A stretch of 64,000 nucleotides of DNA from Arthrobacter echini (lineage in GTDB: Bacteria; Actinomycetota; Actinomycetes; Actinomycetales; Micrococcaceae): contig NZ_SSWH01000001.1 of assembly GCF_004803505.1 (NCBI RefSeq), positions 1 through 64,000 of the forward strand, read 5' to 3'. The stretch's first letter is position 1. Each line of letters begins with the position of its first letter. The position numbers and the translations under genes are program-made. This document shows positions 54,032 through 62,998 of the stretch, piece after piece. The notes under the pieces were generated by a model that had not been told where the DNA came from, did not search any database, and was given only the letters and a program-made list of their open reading frames with translations.

Positions 54032-54052
54032 CGGCCGGCCGGGTGGGGCGCG

Positions 54053-54673
54053 CTACAGGACATCGCGGATCAGGGCGTCGAGCGTGCTGCGATCGGCGAT
54101 TCCGAGAATGCGGGCGGAGACCCTGCCCTCGCGGTCGAGCACGATGGTCGTGGGAACTGCCTGGGGCGGGACGTACTGGGTCATGTCGAGCAGGACACCG
54201 CCGTCCTTGTCGTTGAAACTCTCGTAGGGAATGCCGAAACTCCGCTCGAACGCCTCGGCCGTGGCCTGCTCGTCGCGGATGTTGACGCCGTAGAATGCGG
54301 CGCCCTGCGGCGCGTACTCGTCGTGCAGTGCTACGAGGTCGGCAGCCTCCTCGCGGCATGGAGCGCACGCCGCGTACCAGAAATTGAGAACGGTCACCTG
54401 GTCATCCCACTCGGCACTGGAAACCGCTGCCCCACCGAACAGGGTTCCCGAGACATCCACGGGCTCTCCCCGCTCGGAGGCGGCATACTCCGTGACCGAA
54501 CCGTCTCCGGCGATGTAGTTCTTCCCGTCTCCTGCTGCAGCCTGCTGAGCCAGAGGATCATCGGCCGCGCAGGACACGCTCGCCAGGCACAACGACACGC
54601 CGATGGCCGCGCCCAGTCGGGAGAGGGTGCTGTGTTTCGAGGAGCGGGTGATTGTGGTCACGGCTTCTTCCAT
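54053..54673 (-). CDS. TlpA/ResA-like thioredoxin, exported or lipid-anchored
   Basis: 206 residues. A signal peptide (SRLGAAIGVSLCLASVSC) ends at Cys35, a lipoprotein-like site although the -3 residue is not typical. The thioredoxin domain has LNFWYAACAPCREEAADL with Cys103 and Cys106, the CxxC pair, and YVPPQAVPTTIVLDREG with the cis-Pro. It keeps the CxxCH of apocytochrome c reduced. It lies between the histidine phosphatase (27-base gap) and ccdA. Confidence 0.9.
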   Translation of the reverse strand: MEEAVTTITRSSKHSTLSRLGAAIGVSLCLASVSCAADDPLAQQAAAGDGKNYIAGDGSVTEYAASERGEPVDVSGTLFGGAAVSSAEWDDQVTVLNFWYAACAPCREEAADLVALHDEYAPQGAAFYGVNIRDEQATAEAFERSFGIPYESFNDKDGGVLLDMTQYVPPQAVPTTIVLDREGRVSARILGIADRSTLDALIRDVL

Positions 54674-54700
54674 TGATTTCTACGGCGTGTAGTAACTCTA

Positions 54701-55375
54701 TTACGCACCGGGGACATTGGCCGCACCGGGCAACAGGTCCGCGCACGGCTCCGCGTAGCGCACACGCTGGATGGTGTCGCCGTCGAAGTCGAGCGAGGTG
54801 ACAGAGGCGAGAGTGCACTCTCGCTGCCGAGGATCATGCCAGAGTCGACGATGCTCCGCCTTGAGCCGGGTGACCCAGATGGGGAGCTGGTGGCTGACGA
54901 TGATCGCCTCGGCAGGGCGGCCGGCCCCGTCCTCCACGAGCCCGAGCGCCCGCCGTCGTGCATCGTGAACGGCTGCCATCACGCGCTCCGCCTGCTGGTT
55001 GTAGGGCTCTCCCCAGGATGGCTTGAACGGGTTGACCAGGAGGGGCCAGTACCGTGGCTGGCGGAGTCGGCTCTTGATCTTCGACATCCCCTCGAAGCGG
55101 TTCTCCGCCTCGATGACGCGCACGTCCGTCGTGAGCTCCAGGCCCAGTGCCTCGACAGTCGGCCGGGCCGTCTCCTGAGCGCGGACCAACGGTGAGGCCA
55201 CGAGGTGGACGAGCCGTGCCCCGGTCGCCCGCTGCTCCCCGAAGTAGTCAGCCACTCGCCGGGCCATCTGCTGGCCCAGGTCGGAGAGGTGGAACTCGGG
55301 GAGCCTCCCGTAGAGAACCCCTTCCGGGTTGTGGACCTCCCCGTGGCGCACCAGGTGGACGGTTGATCGCTGCAT
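54701..55375 (-). CDS. Histidine phosphatase (phosphoglycerate mutase-like)
   Basis: 224 residues from the ATG at 55375; ATGs at 55393 and 55405 are alternatives. VHLVRHGEVHNPEG carries the phosphorylated His, ASPLVRAQETARPT the second Arg, and IVSHQLPIWVTRLK the distal His. It is the first gene before tlpA, the same order as in mycobacteria (Rv0525-Rv0529, from memory). The substrate is unknown. Confidence 0.86.
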   Translation of the reverse strand: MQRSTVHLVRHGEVHNPEGVLYGRLPEFHLSDLGQQMARRVADYFGEQRATGARLVHLVASPLVRAQETARPTVEALGLELTTDVRVIEAENRFEGMSKIKSRLRQPRYWPLLVNPFKPSWGEPYNQQAERVMAAVHDARRRALGLVEDGAGRPAEAIIVSHQLPIWVTRLKAEHRRLWHDPRQRECTLASVTSLDFDGDTIQRVRYAEPCADLLPGAANVPGA

Positions 55376-55534
55376 ACCCCCAGTTTCCCGCATCCGCAGG
55401 CGCATCACCGAATCCTGCCGACGGAGCTGATCCTCCGCGCGATCAAGGGTTATGCTGACATCCGGAATAAAACATGCAAACGCATGCTTATCCACCCCGT
55501 AAGCATCCGCTACCAGCTACTACAGGAGATCATC

Positions 55535-56092
55535 ATGAATGTCCCCGCAGGACTCACCACCGGCGCCTGGTCCATCGATCCCGCGCACAGCGAGGTCGGC
55601 TTCAGCGTCCGTCACGCAGGAATCAGCAAGGTCCGGGGCTCCTTCAAGGATGTCGACGCAACCCTCACGGTCGGTTCGAGCCTCGAGGATTCCACGATCG
55701 TAGCGACCATCAAGACCGCCTCGTTCAGTTCCGGCGACGAGAACCGTGACAAGCACGTCAGGAGCGCGGACTTCTTCGATGTCGAGCAGTTCCCCGAGAT
55801 GACCTTCGTCTCCACCTCCCACGAGGGTACGGGTGAGAACTACACCATCCGCGGCAACCTCACCATCCGGGGCATCACCAAGTCCGTGGTCCTGGACGCC
55901 GAGTTCAACGGTGTGGCCGTGGATCCCTTCGGTGCCACGCGCGCCGGGATCTTCGCCTCGACCACCATCTCCCGCAAGGAATTCGGCCTCACCTGGAACG
56001 CAGCTCTCGAGACCGGCGGAGTGCTGGTCAGCGACAAGGTGACCATCAGCATCGACGCCGCGTTCGTCGCACCCGCGGTCGCCGCCGTCTGA
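55535..56092 (+). CDS. YceI-family lipocalin-like protein
   Basis: 185 residues from the ATG at 55535 with AGGAGA upstream; 17 extra in-frame codons are rejected. WSIDPAHSEVGFSVRHAGISK, FDVEQFPEMTFVSTS and NLTIRGITKSVVLDAEF are family hallmarks of the isoprenoid-binding beta barrel (cited in part). There is no signal peptide, so it should be cytosolic, unlike E. coli YceI. The role is unknown, perhaps polyisoprenoid or lipid binding. A perfect-looking terminator follows. Confidence 0.88.
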   Translation: MNVPAGLTTGAWSIDPAHSEVGFSVRHAGISKVRGSFKDVDATLTVGSSLEDSTIVATIKTASFSSGDENRDKHVRSADFFDVEQFPEMTFVSTSHEGTGENYTIRGNLTIRGITKSVVLDAEFNGVAVDPFGATRAGIFASTTISRKEFGLTWNAALETGGVLVSDKVTISIDAAFVAPAVAAV

Positions 56093-56125
56093 TCGACCTC
56101 GCCCTGGTGCCACGTCCAGGACTCG

Positions 56126-56167
56126 TGCGAGCGGCCGGCGTCCCCTGAGGGACACCGGCCGCTCGCA
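56126..56167. terminator. Terminator after the YceI gene
   Basis: TGCGAGCGGCCGG and CCGGCCGCTCGCA extend through GTCCC/GGGAC, with one mismatch, to the loop CTGA. The stem is about 19 bp. Confidence 0.75.
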
Positions 56168-56282
56168 TCGTCGAGCCCCTCTTCCCCGACGACGAACTAG
56201 GCTTGCGAGGACCTGCACCCGCGCCGGGGACGTCCATGGGGGCACCGGCGCGGGCACGATCACGACGACGGAGGACGCCGCA

Positions 56283-56930
56283 ATGAGTACGCCACAGGAG
56301 AACCCGAACACCGGTCCGGACGATCAGTACCCGTCCCAGGGGAGCCCGGAGGGCCGGACGACGCCGGAGGTTGGCGCCAACCGGTTCGACCAGCAGAACC
56401 AGTACGGCTACCAGGGCACCCAGCCCGCGGGTTACGCCTACCCCACATCGGGGGTCGAGGCCGCACCTGCGTCGAAGGGGCCGGCGCCCAAGGAGGTCAT
56501 GACGGCCTATTACCTGATCCTCGCGGCGGGCGTCGTCTACCTGGTGAGCTCGATCCTCTCGGCGCTCACGACTGATTTTTCCGACGTCGCCGGGGCGTCG
56601 CTCGTCACTGCGCTCACGATCGGATTCTCGATCATCATTGCAGCGGTCTACGTCCTGCTGGCAGTCTTCATCAGGAAGGGCCACAACTGGGCCCGGATCA
56701 CGGCAACCGTCCTTGCGGCGCTGAACGTGATGTTCTCCCTCGCTGGCCTCCTGCTCGCGCCTCTGGCCAACGATCTCGTCGAATCCAGTGGCCAGCAGGT
56801 CACCAGTCAGTCCTCAGCACTTGGCACGATCCTCAGTCTCGTCGTGATGGTACTGGGCGCGGCGGGCGTCATCATGACCTATCTGAAGCCCTCGCGGCCC
56901 TACTTCGCGCCGCAGAAGATCGGCTACTGA
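56283..56930 (+). CDS. Membrane protein with disordered N-terminus, function unknown
   Basis: 215 residues. The first 75 are Gly/Pro/Gln/Tyr-rich (QNQYGYQGTQPAGYAYPT), followed by four membrane segments: VMTAYYLILAAGVVYLVSSIL, LVTALTIGFSIIIAAVYVLLAV, ITATVLAALNVMFSLAGLLL and LGTILSLVVMVLGAAGVIM (cited in part). This layout is common among actinobacterial envelope proteins of unknown role. GGAGGACGCC precedes the ATG. It converges with rex. Confidence 0.7.
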   Translation: MSTPQENPNTGPDDQYPSQGSPEGRTTPEVGANRFDQQNQYGYQGTQPAGYAYPTSGVEAAPASKGPAPKEVMTAYYLILAAGVVYLVSSILSALTTDFSDVAGASLVTALTIGFSIIIAAVYVLLAVFIRKGHNWARITATVLAALNVMFSLAGLLLAPLANDLVESSGQQVTSQSSALGTILSLVVMVLGAAGVIMTYLKPSRPYFAPQKIGY

Positions 56931-56973
56931 GCCATACAGCGCATCCGTCCCGCCGCAGCTTCCCGGCCGGGCC

Positions 56974-57675
56974 TCACAGGGCGCGGGAGACCGGACCGAG
57001 GTCCGGTTCCTGCGCCCTGTGCGCGTGGTAGGCAAGAATCTGCAGCTCCGTGGACATGTCCACCTTGCGGACCTGGACGTGTTCCGGCACCTGCAGCACC
57101 ACGGGCGTGAAGCTGAGGATACTCGAGATACCCGCCTCCACGAGCCGATCGCACACTGCCTGCGCCACGGCGGTCGGCACGCAGAGGACGGCGATGTTGG
57201 TGCGCGTGCGCTCAAGGACGACTTCGAGATCGTCGGCGGCGCTCACCCGAAGATGTCCTATCTCCGTGTCGATGACGCTCTGGTCGGTGTCGACGAGCGC
57301 CACGATCCCGAATCCCCGGGACAGGAAACCCGGATACCCTGCGAGCGCACGCCCGAGGTTGCCGACCCCGATGATCGCCACACGCCAGTCCAGCGTCAGG
57401 CCCAGCGCCGCCGAGATCTGCCGGGTGAGGTACTGGGCGTCGTAGCCGACCCCGCGCGTTCCATAGGACCCGAGGTAGGACAGGTCCTTGCGCAGCATGG
57501 AGGAATTCACCCCTGCGGCATCCGCCAGTTCCTCCGAGGAAACCCGCTCGGTACCCTCTGCGAGCAATGAGTTGAGGGCGCGGAGGTAGATCGTGAGGCG
57601 GGCCACGGAAGCCGGCGGTATCGGGCGCGCCGCATCGCCTACAGGGTGAAGCCCTGGCGTGTGCGGCGTTGTCAC
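56974..57675 (-). CDS. rex: Redox-sensing transcriptional repressor Rex
   Basis: 233 residues, GTG start. The N-terminal winged helix is VSSEELADAAGVNSSMLRKDLSYLG; the Rossmann NAD(H) site is VAIIGVGNLGRALAGYPGF; the C-terminal domain-swapped helix ends NMS/AYHAHRAQ-type. Rex represses respiratory and fermentation genes when NADH is low. No Rex operator was found upstream of the cytochrome genes in this window. The glutaredoxin-like gene lies 148 bases upstream on the same strand. Confidence 0.93.
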   Translation of the reverse strand: MTTPHTPGLHPVGDAARPIPPASVARLTIYLRALNSLLAEGTERVSSEELADAAGVNSSMLRKDLSYLGSYGTRGVGYDAQYLTRQISAALGLTLDWRVAIIGVGNLGRALAGYPGFLSRGFGIVALVDTDQSVIDTEIGHLRVSAADDLEVVLERTRTNIAVLCVPTAVAQAVCDRLVEAGISSILSFTPVVLQVPEHVQVRKVDMSTELQILAYHAHRAQEPDLGPVSRAL

Positions 57676-57823
57676 TGTCCCTACTCCGTCGTTCGTGCTG
57701 CGCCTGTCAGGAGCAACAGCTCCGGGATCACCCTGCGTCCGGGCGGCGGTACCACCACTTTATGCCGACGCAACAAGCCCACCAAGCCGGTCCTGGTGCA
57801 CAGCCCCACCGCCACGGCGGACC

Positions 57824-58087
57824 TCACTGTCCCTGGAGCAACCTGCGCAGGCGGACCTCGTCGATGGCCCAGAAGTCGCGCTGCACCCCGTCGATGAACA
57901 AAACGGGCAGCTCCTCGGCGAATCGCGTGCCGAGGGAGGGGGCATCCTTGACGGAGAGCTCCTGCCACGAGAGACCGAGGTCCGCGGTCACCTGCCCGAC
58001 CACCGTTCGGGCATCCTCGCACAGGTGGCACTCGGGTCTGGTGAGGAGGACGACGCCGTCGCCCGGTGTCCGTTCGGGAGCTTCCAT
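57824..58087 (-). CDS. Glutaredoxin-family protein
   Basis: 87 residues. LLTRPECHLCEDARTVVG has the Cys-x2-Cys pair of glutaredoxin-like DUF836 proteins, and ELPVLFIDGVQRDFW the cis-Pro. TACCCT ends six bases before the ATG on the minus strand, indicating a leaderless transcript. It is divergent from the HAD gene and upstream of rex. Confidence 0.85.
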   Translation of the reverse strand: MEAPERTPGDGVVLLTRPECHLCEDARTVVGQVTADLGLSWQELSVKDAPSLGTRFAEELPVLFIDGVQRDFWAIDEVRLRRLLQGQ

Positions 58088-58093
58088 CCCTCG

Positions 58094-58142
58094 AGGGTAC
58101 TGCGCCGACCCCGCGCAGAAGGGGGCCGCGACGAACTAGGAT
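58094..58142. promoter_or_regulatory. Divergent leaderless promoters, glutaredoxin / HAD
   Basis: Minus-strand TACCCT (58094-58099) and plus-strand TAGGAT (58137-58142) each end six bases from their ATG. No SD is seen for either gene. Confidence 0.6.
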
Positions 58143-58148
58143 CAGAAC

Positions 58149-58952
58149 ATGCCGGACGCCGCCCGGGGCACACCACCCCCTCCTGAGCCGGCCAGCGGCG
58201 AGGCAGCCTTCTTCGACGTGGACAACACGCTGATGCGCGGGGCGAGTCTGTTCCACGTGGCGCGGAAGATGTACCAGCGCAGGGCGTTCACTCTTCGCTT
58301 CGCTGCCGGACTGGCCTGGAAACAGCTGCGGTTCATCATGCGCGGGGAGACGATGACCGACGTCAACTCGGTGCGTGACGCCGCTCTCGCCTTCGCCATC
58401 GGTATAGCTCACGAGGACATCCTCGCGCTCGGTGAGGAAGTGTACGACGAGATGATCGCCTCGAAGATCTGGCCGGGTGCGCGTGCTCTGGCCGAACAGC
58501 ACCTGTCCTCCCGCCGGCAGGTCTGGCTCGTCACGGGCACTCCCGTCGAAGTGGCCGGAGTCATCTCGAGCCGCCTCGGGCTGACCGGCGCCCTCGGGAC
58601 CGTGGGTGAAGTCGCCGAGGGCCTGTACACGGGCAGGCTGGTCGGTGACTTCCTGCACGGACCCGCGAAGGCAGCCGCCGTACTCGAGCTCGCGGAGCGG
58701 GAGAATCTCGACCTCTCACGCTGCTGGGGCTACAGCGACTCGTACAACGACCTGCCACTGCTGACCCTCGTGGGCCACCCGGTGGCCATCAACCCCGACA
58801 GCAGACTCAAGCGCCACGCCCACGCGAACAACTGGCCGGTCTACCATTTCCGCAGCGGTCGCAGAGCAGCAACGGTAGGTCTGCGTCTGGCGACGATCAT
58901 CGGGTCCATCTACGGGCTCTGGCGCGGCTTCGCACGCTTCCGTAGCCGCTGA
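58149..58952 (+). CDS. HAD-IB family hydrolase (SerB-like)
   Basis: 267 residues. FFDVDNTLMRG is the DxDxT nucleophile motif; VWLVTGTPVEVAG holds the motif II Thr, and WGYSDSYNDLPLL the motif IV acids. The hydrophobic C-terminus (ATIIGSIYGLWRGFARF) could attach it to the membrane. It resembles the mycobacterial Rv0505c-type proteins. The substrate is unknown. It is transcribed from a probably leaderless promoter. Confidence 0.85.
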   Translation: MPDAARGTPPPPEPASGEAAFFDVDNTLMRGASLFHVARKMYQRRAFTLRFAAGLAWKQLRFIMRGETMTDVNSVRDAALAFAIGIAHEDILALGEEVYDEMIASKIWPGARALAEQHLSSRRQVWLVTGTPVEVAGVISSRLGLTGALGTVGEVAEGLYTGRLVGDFLHGPAKAAAVLELAERENLDLSRCWGYSDSYNDLPLLTLVGHPVAINPDSRLKRHAHANNWPVYHFRSGRRAATVGLRLATIIGSIYGLWRGFARFRSR

Positions 58953-59026
58953 GGAGCAGGGGCGTCGCGGCCCTGCGCGCCCGGTGCCCCGAACGACCGG
59001 CACCTCGAACGAGTCCTCCGGAACGA

Positions 59027-59073
59027 CGATCGGCCCGGATACCGCGTCTCGGGGACGGGATCCGGGCCGATCG
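59027..59073. terminator. Bidirectional terminator between HAD and bS22 genes
   Basis: CGATCGGCCCGGAT pairs perfectly with ATCCGGGCCGATCG around a 19-base loop. It separates convergent genes. Confidence 0.7.
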
Positions 59074-59104
59074 TGAGGCACCGGCTGCGAGGCCGGATGC
59101 TCTC

Positions 59105-59203
59105 CTACTTCTTGTTGCGGCGCTGGTGGCGCGTCTTGCGAAGCAGTTTGCGGTGCTTCTTCTTCGCCATACGCTTACGGCGCTTCTTGATGACTGAACC
59201 CAT
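59105..59203 (-). CDS. Small ribosomal protein bS22 (AURKAIP1/COX24 domain)
   Basis: 32 residues: [17 protein letters not shown], then [15 protein letters not shown]. This very basic peptide matches the mycobacterial small-subunit protein bS22 (Rv0500B-type). GAGGA precedes the ATG by 5 bases. It is too short for routine gene calling but is conserved in Actinobacteria, next to an excisionase-type HTH gene as here. Confidence 0.92.
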   Translation of the reverse strand: MGSVIKKRRKRMAKKKHRKLLRKTRHQRRNKK

Positions 59204-59411
59204 AGAGTCCTCACAAACCTGTTGATTGCCAGTACGGTCCCCACCCGGGGAATTTCGTGCTGATGACTACGGCGCATGCCTGCTGGCAGTTGCCCGGATG
59301 ACACGGAGGCAGGCCATGACCCGCCCGGAACGCTCCTCTATAGGGTACATCCGATTCCCGGACGCCCCCGACCGGCCCCGCTACCGGCCGGTCGTCGATC
59401 CATCCACGACC

Positions 59412-59612
59412 TCAGGCGCCCTCGGACCGCGCCCGCCGTACGATGTCCTCCACTGCCGATTCAGGTACGCGGTAGGAACGTCCGAACTGCACGGCCTGCA
59501 GCGCCCCCGAATGGACGAGCCTGTACACGGTCATCTTCGATACGCGCATCAGGGCTGCCACTTCGGCAACCGTCAGGAAATGTACATCCGAGAAACTCTT
59601 CGCTTCCACCAT
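59412..59612 (-). CDS. Excisionase-type helix-turn-helix protein (Rv0500A-like)
   Basis: 66 residues. LTVAEVAALMRVSKMTVYRLVHSG is a MerR-like winged helix, followed by the wing FGRSYRVPESAVED. The same small gene sits beside bS22 in mycobacteria. It is a DNA-binding protein of housekeeping type and no phage genes are near, so the excisionase label is only structural. Confidence 0.85.
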   Translation of the reverse strand: MVEAKSFSDVHFLTVAEVAALMRVSKMTVYRLVHSGALQAVQFGRSYRVPESAVEDIVRRARSEGA

Positions 59613-59661
59613 GTCTGAATTCCTTCATGTGGGGGTCTGCCGGCCGTGCCGGTCCTTCGTG

Positions 59662-60201
59662 CTACGCGGACGGATCGCGGCGGCGCCGGAGGTGGGACAG
59701 CAGGTCCGCAGCCCGACCTGCTGCACGTCCCATACCGGTCGCCGTCCAGCCTGGCTGCGGACGTGCCACATCCTGGTCCAGCGGTAGATCCGCGACTGCC
59801 ACGACGGCGGGCGCGAGCGGCTGCTCCCCGGCCCCGGCGTCGGCCGTTCCTGCCGTTGTCGGCTCCGTGCTGACTGGAGCCGATTCCGGAGCCTCCATGC
59901 TGACGGCAACCGGTTCAGAAGCGTCCGCGTCGTCAGCGCCAGTGGCTCCGAGGGAGGTGAGCCAGTTCCCCACCCTGCCCAGTGGGGCACGATCCAGTGA
60001 GTAGTAGCGCTTCTGTCCCTGTGCCCTCATGGTGACCAGCCCGGCCTCACGAAGAACCTTGAGGTGTTTCGAGACCGTGGGCTGACTCACCTGGAGCTCG
60101 ACCACGAGCTCCCCCACCGCTTTGTCGCCGGCCTGCAGGCTCTCGAGGATCTGCCTGCGTGTGCGCTCCGCAATCACGGCGAAGACGTCGTCGAATCCCA
60201 T
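59662..60201 (-). CDS. ArsR-family regulator with low-complexity tail
   Basis: 179 residues. Residues 1-85 are the winged helix (FAVIAERTRRQILESLQAG, LQVSQPTVSKHLKVLREAGLV). The metal-binding ELCVCDL box is absent (ELVVELQVSQ), so it is probably not a metal sensor. Residues 86-165 are an Ala/Pro/Val-rich low-complexity region and the end is basic (SHLRRRRD). TAGGGT ends six bases before the ATG, a leaderless promoter. Confidence 0.82.
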   Translation of the reverse strand: MGFDDVFAVIAERTRRQILESLQAGDKAVGELVVELQVSQPTVSKHLKVLREAGLVTMRAQGQKRYYSLDRAPLGRVGNWLTSLGATGADDADASEPVAVSMEAPESAPVSTEPTTAGTADAGAGEQPLAPAVVAVADLPLDQDVARPQPGWTATGMGRAAGRAADLLSHLRRRRDPSA

Positions 60202-60252
60202 AGGGCCACCCTAGCGATATATACGCCGTGCGGCATCACCCCGGCAGGAACC

Positions 60253-61455
60253 TCAATCGAACCAGGGGTCGAGACCGTGCAGTGGAAAGACGGTCTTGCG
60301 TGTCGCCATCACCGTGCGGTCCAGATCGTCGTTGGGATCGTAACCGACTTCCCAGGAGCGCCACCAGATGTCCGCACCATCACCGAACAGAGCCGGCGCG
60401 TCGACGCCGTGGCGTTCACGCACGTAATCCCGCCACTCGGCGGGAACCGGCGTCGCAGGTGAGATGCGCGCCCCGGTTGCCACGCCGACCAGCAGCGTCC
60501 ACGATCGTGGCACTACGGTGGCCAGGGCGTATCCCCCGCCACCGGTGGCGATCCACCGACCACCGCACAACCGGTCCGCGAGCTCACGCACGCCGAGCAT
60601 CAGGGTGTACTGTGCGTCGACGCTCAACCGCAGATTGGTCAGCGGATCCTCGCGGTGCGAATCGCAGCCGTGCTGACTGACGATCACCTCGGGCGCGAAG
60701 GCTTCGGCGAGCTGCGGGACGACGGCGTGGAAGGCCCGGAGGAACGCGGCGTCACCGGCGACGGTGGGCAGGGCGACATTCACCGCATAGCCCTCAGCTC
60801 CGGGGCCGCCCGTCTCATTGCTGAACCCGGTCCCGGGGAACAGACTCATGCCCGTCTCGTGCAGGGAGATGGTCATCACGCGGGGGTCGTCCCAGAAGAT
60901 GCTCTGCGTCCCGTCGCCGTGGTGTGCGTCCACGTCGATGTACAGGACGCGCTGCGCCCCGCGGTCGAGCAACCGCTGGATGGAGGCGGCGGCGTCGTTG
61001 TAGATGCAGAACCCGCTGGCACGGGATCTCGCCGCGTGATGCATACCGCCGCCGAAATTCACCGCCCGCACGGCCGATCCCCGCATGATCGCCTCCGCCG
61101 CCCCGAGGGATCCCCCGGCAAGCCGTGCGCTGGCCTCGTGCATGCCGGCGAACGCGGGATTGTCCTCCGTGCCGAGGCCATGGGTGGCATCGGAGCTGTC
61201 GGGATTGCTGCTGATGTGCCGGACCGCCCCGATGTACTCGGTGCTGTGGACCACGGCGAGGTCGGCGTCCGAGGCCACGAAGGGGGAGTTCACGCTCACG
61301 CCGTCGAGATCCAACAGGCCGCATTCACGGGCGAGTCGGGCGGTGAGGTGCAGTCTCTCGGGGTTCATCGGGTGCTGTCCGCCGAAGTCGTAGGCCAGCA
61401 TGGACTCGTCCCAGACGACGTGGACGGGAATCACGGGCCTCGAGTGCGTTGACAT
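60253..61455 (-). CDS. acuC: AcuC-type histone deacetylase-like amidohydrolase
   Basis: 400 residues from the ATG at 61455. NFGGGMHHAARSRASGF has the tandem catalytic His; YIDVDAHHGDGTQSIFW supplies Asp/His zinc ligands; the later part has SQHGCDSHREDPL and ATGGGGYAL. In Bacillus, AcuC deacetylates acetyl-CoA synthetase. TAGCCT lies seven bases before the ATG, again suggesting a leaderless start. The extended upstream frame is rejected. Confidence 0.88.
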   Translation of the reverse strand: MSTHSRPVIPVHVVWDESMLAYDFGGQHPMNPERLHLTARLARECGLLDLDGVSVNSPFVASDADLAVVHSTEYIGAVRHISSNPDSSDATHGLGTEDNPAFAGMHEASARLAGGSLGAAEAIMRGSAVRAVNFGGGMHHAARSRASGFCIYNDAAASIQRLLDRGAQRVLYIDVDAHHGDGTQSIFWDDPRVMTISLHETGMSLFPGTGFSNETGGPGAEGYAVNVALPTVAGDAAFLRAFHAVVPQLAEAFAPEVIVSQHGCDSHREDPLTNLRLSVDAQYTLMLGVRELADRLCGGRWIATGGGGYALATVVPRSWTLLVGVATGARISPATPVPAEWRDYVRERHGVDAPALFGDGADIWWRSWEVGYDPNDDLDRTVMATRKTVFPLHGLDPWFD

Positions 61456-61585
61456 CCCTGCAAGGCTACGCGACGCGGCCCGAACCCGTGGCGTGAATCG
61501 ATGAGATGCTTTACTACTGCAGGACAACAAAGATCTGGGTGCCGCGAGGGCGGCAGCACCGTCGGACGGGGTAGAGCGGGCGTCA

Positions 61586-62998
61586 ATGGCAAGTCAACAG
61601 CCTCGCTGGCTGAGGGACGATCGACACGGATACCTCAGGATCCTGGGTTCCATCCGCGATTTCGCCGACTCCTTCGCGAACAGTTCGCCCGCCCGACTTG
61701 CCCTGATGATCTTCAGCGCCGTGATCCTGGTCTTCACCGCACTGCTGAGTCTGCCCATGGCTGCGAGCGACGGCAGAGTCACACCCCTGCACGATGCCCT
61801 CTTCACGGCAGTCTCCGCTGTCTGCGTGACGGGCCTGACCGTCGTCTCCACCGCCACGCACTGGTCCTTCTTCGGCCAGTTCGTCATCATCCTGGGGATC
61901 TTCATCGGCGGACTGGGCACCCTGACGCTCGCCTCCCTCCTCGCCCTGATCGTGAGCAGACGCCTCGGTGTCCGCGGCAAGCTCCTGGCCCAGGCTGCCC
62001 TGAACAACGCGAGCCGCCTGGGCGAGATCGGCACTCTCCTGCGGATCGTGATCACGACCTCGGTGATCATCGAGATAGTCCTCGCCGTCGTGCTGGTCCC
62101 CCGCTTCCTGATCCTCGGTGAACCGTGGTGGCTGGCGCTCTGGCATGGCATCTTCTACTCCATCTCGGCCTTCAACAACGCCGGCTTCACGCCCCACACG
62201 GACGGACTCGTCCCGTACGAGACCGACCTCTGGATCCTCACGCCGCTCATGGTGGGGGTCTTCCTGGGCAGTCTCGGCTTTCCCGTGATCATGGTCCTCG
62301 TCCAGGTCCGCCACCACTTCCGCAAGTGGTCGCTCCACGCGAAGCTCACGGTGACGGTCTCGCTGCTCCTGCTCGTCGTCGGCTCCTTCGCCTGGGCGCT
62401 CCTCGAGTGGGAGAACATGAACACGATCGGCGAGCTGGACGGCGCGGACAAGACGATCCACGCCATCTTCGCCTCGGTCATGATGCGCTCCGGCGGCTTC
62501 AATCTGGTGGATCAGACATCCATGAACACGACGACGATGCTCCTCACGGACGCCATGATGTTCGCCGGCGGAGGATCTGCCTCCACGGCCGGCGGTATCA
62601 AGGTCACGACCATCGCCGTCATGTTCCTGGCCATCGTCGCCGAGGCACGCGGTGATTCGGAGGTTCGCGCCTGGGGGCGTAGCATCCCGCAGGGAGCCAT
62701 GCGCGTAGCCATCTCCGTGATCTTCATGGGGGCCACCCTGGTGCTGGTGGGTTGCGGACTCCTTCTGGCCATGACCGACGAGCCGCTCGACAAGGTGGTC
62801 TTCGAGGTCATCTCCGCCTTCGCGACCTGCGGACTGAGCACCAATCTGAGTGCGGAACTCCCGCCGCAGGGCAAGTACGTCCTCTCCGCCCTGATGTTCA
62901 CCGGTCGCATGGGCACCATCACCCTCGCCTCGGCGCTGGCGCTGAGGCAACGCAGCACGCTGTACCGCTACCCCGACGAGAGGCCGATCATTGGCTGA
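61586..62998 (+). CDS. ktrB: TrkH/KtrB-type potassium transporter membrane subunit
   Basis: 470 residues. Four pore-loop units can be followed: SAVCVTGLTVVSTATH, SISAFNNAGFTPHT, MMRSGGFNLVDQT and SAFATCGLSTNLS, each with the filter Gly, plus the gating segment GGGSASTAGGIKVTT. It moves potassium, probably with sodium, under control of the cytosolic RCK protein encoded next. Confidence 0.92.
   Translation: MASQQPRWLRDDRHGYLRILGSIRDFADSFANSSPARLALMIFSAVILVFTALLSLPMAASDGRVTPLHDALFTAVSAVCVTGLTVVSTATHWSFFGQFVIILGIFIGGLGTLTLASLLALIVSRRLGVRGKLLAQAALNNASRLGEIGTLLRIVITTSVIIEIVLAVVLVPRFLILGEPWWLALWHGIFYSISAFNNAGFTPHTDGLVPYETDLWILTPLMVGVFLGSLGFPVIMVLVQVRHHFRKWSLHAKLTVTVSLLLLVVGSFAWALLEWENMNTIGELDGADKTIHAIFASVMMRSGGFNLVDQTSMNTTTMLLTDAMMFAGGGSASTAGGIKVTTIAVMFLAIVAEARGDSEVRAWGRSIPQGAMRVAISVIFMGATLVLVGCGLLLAMTDEPLDKVVFEVISAFATCGLSTNLSAELPPQGKYVLSALMFTGRMGTITLASALALRQRSTLYRYPDERPIIG

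Noticed and set aside
59412-59612. Excisionase of a prophage or integrative element
   Set aside because: The protein fits the housekeeping Rv0500A-type HTH, sits beside bS22 as in other Actinobacteria, and no integrase or phage gene is near.
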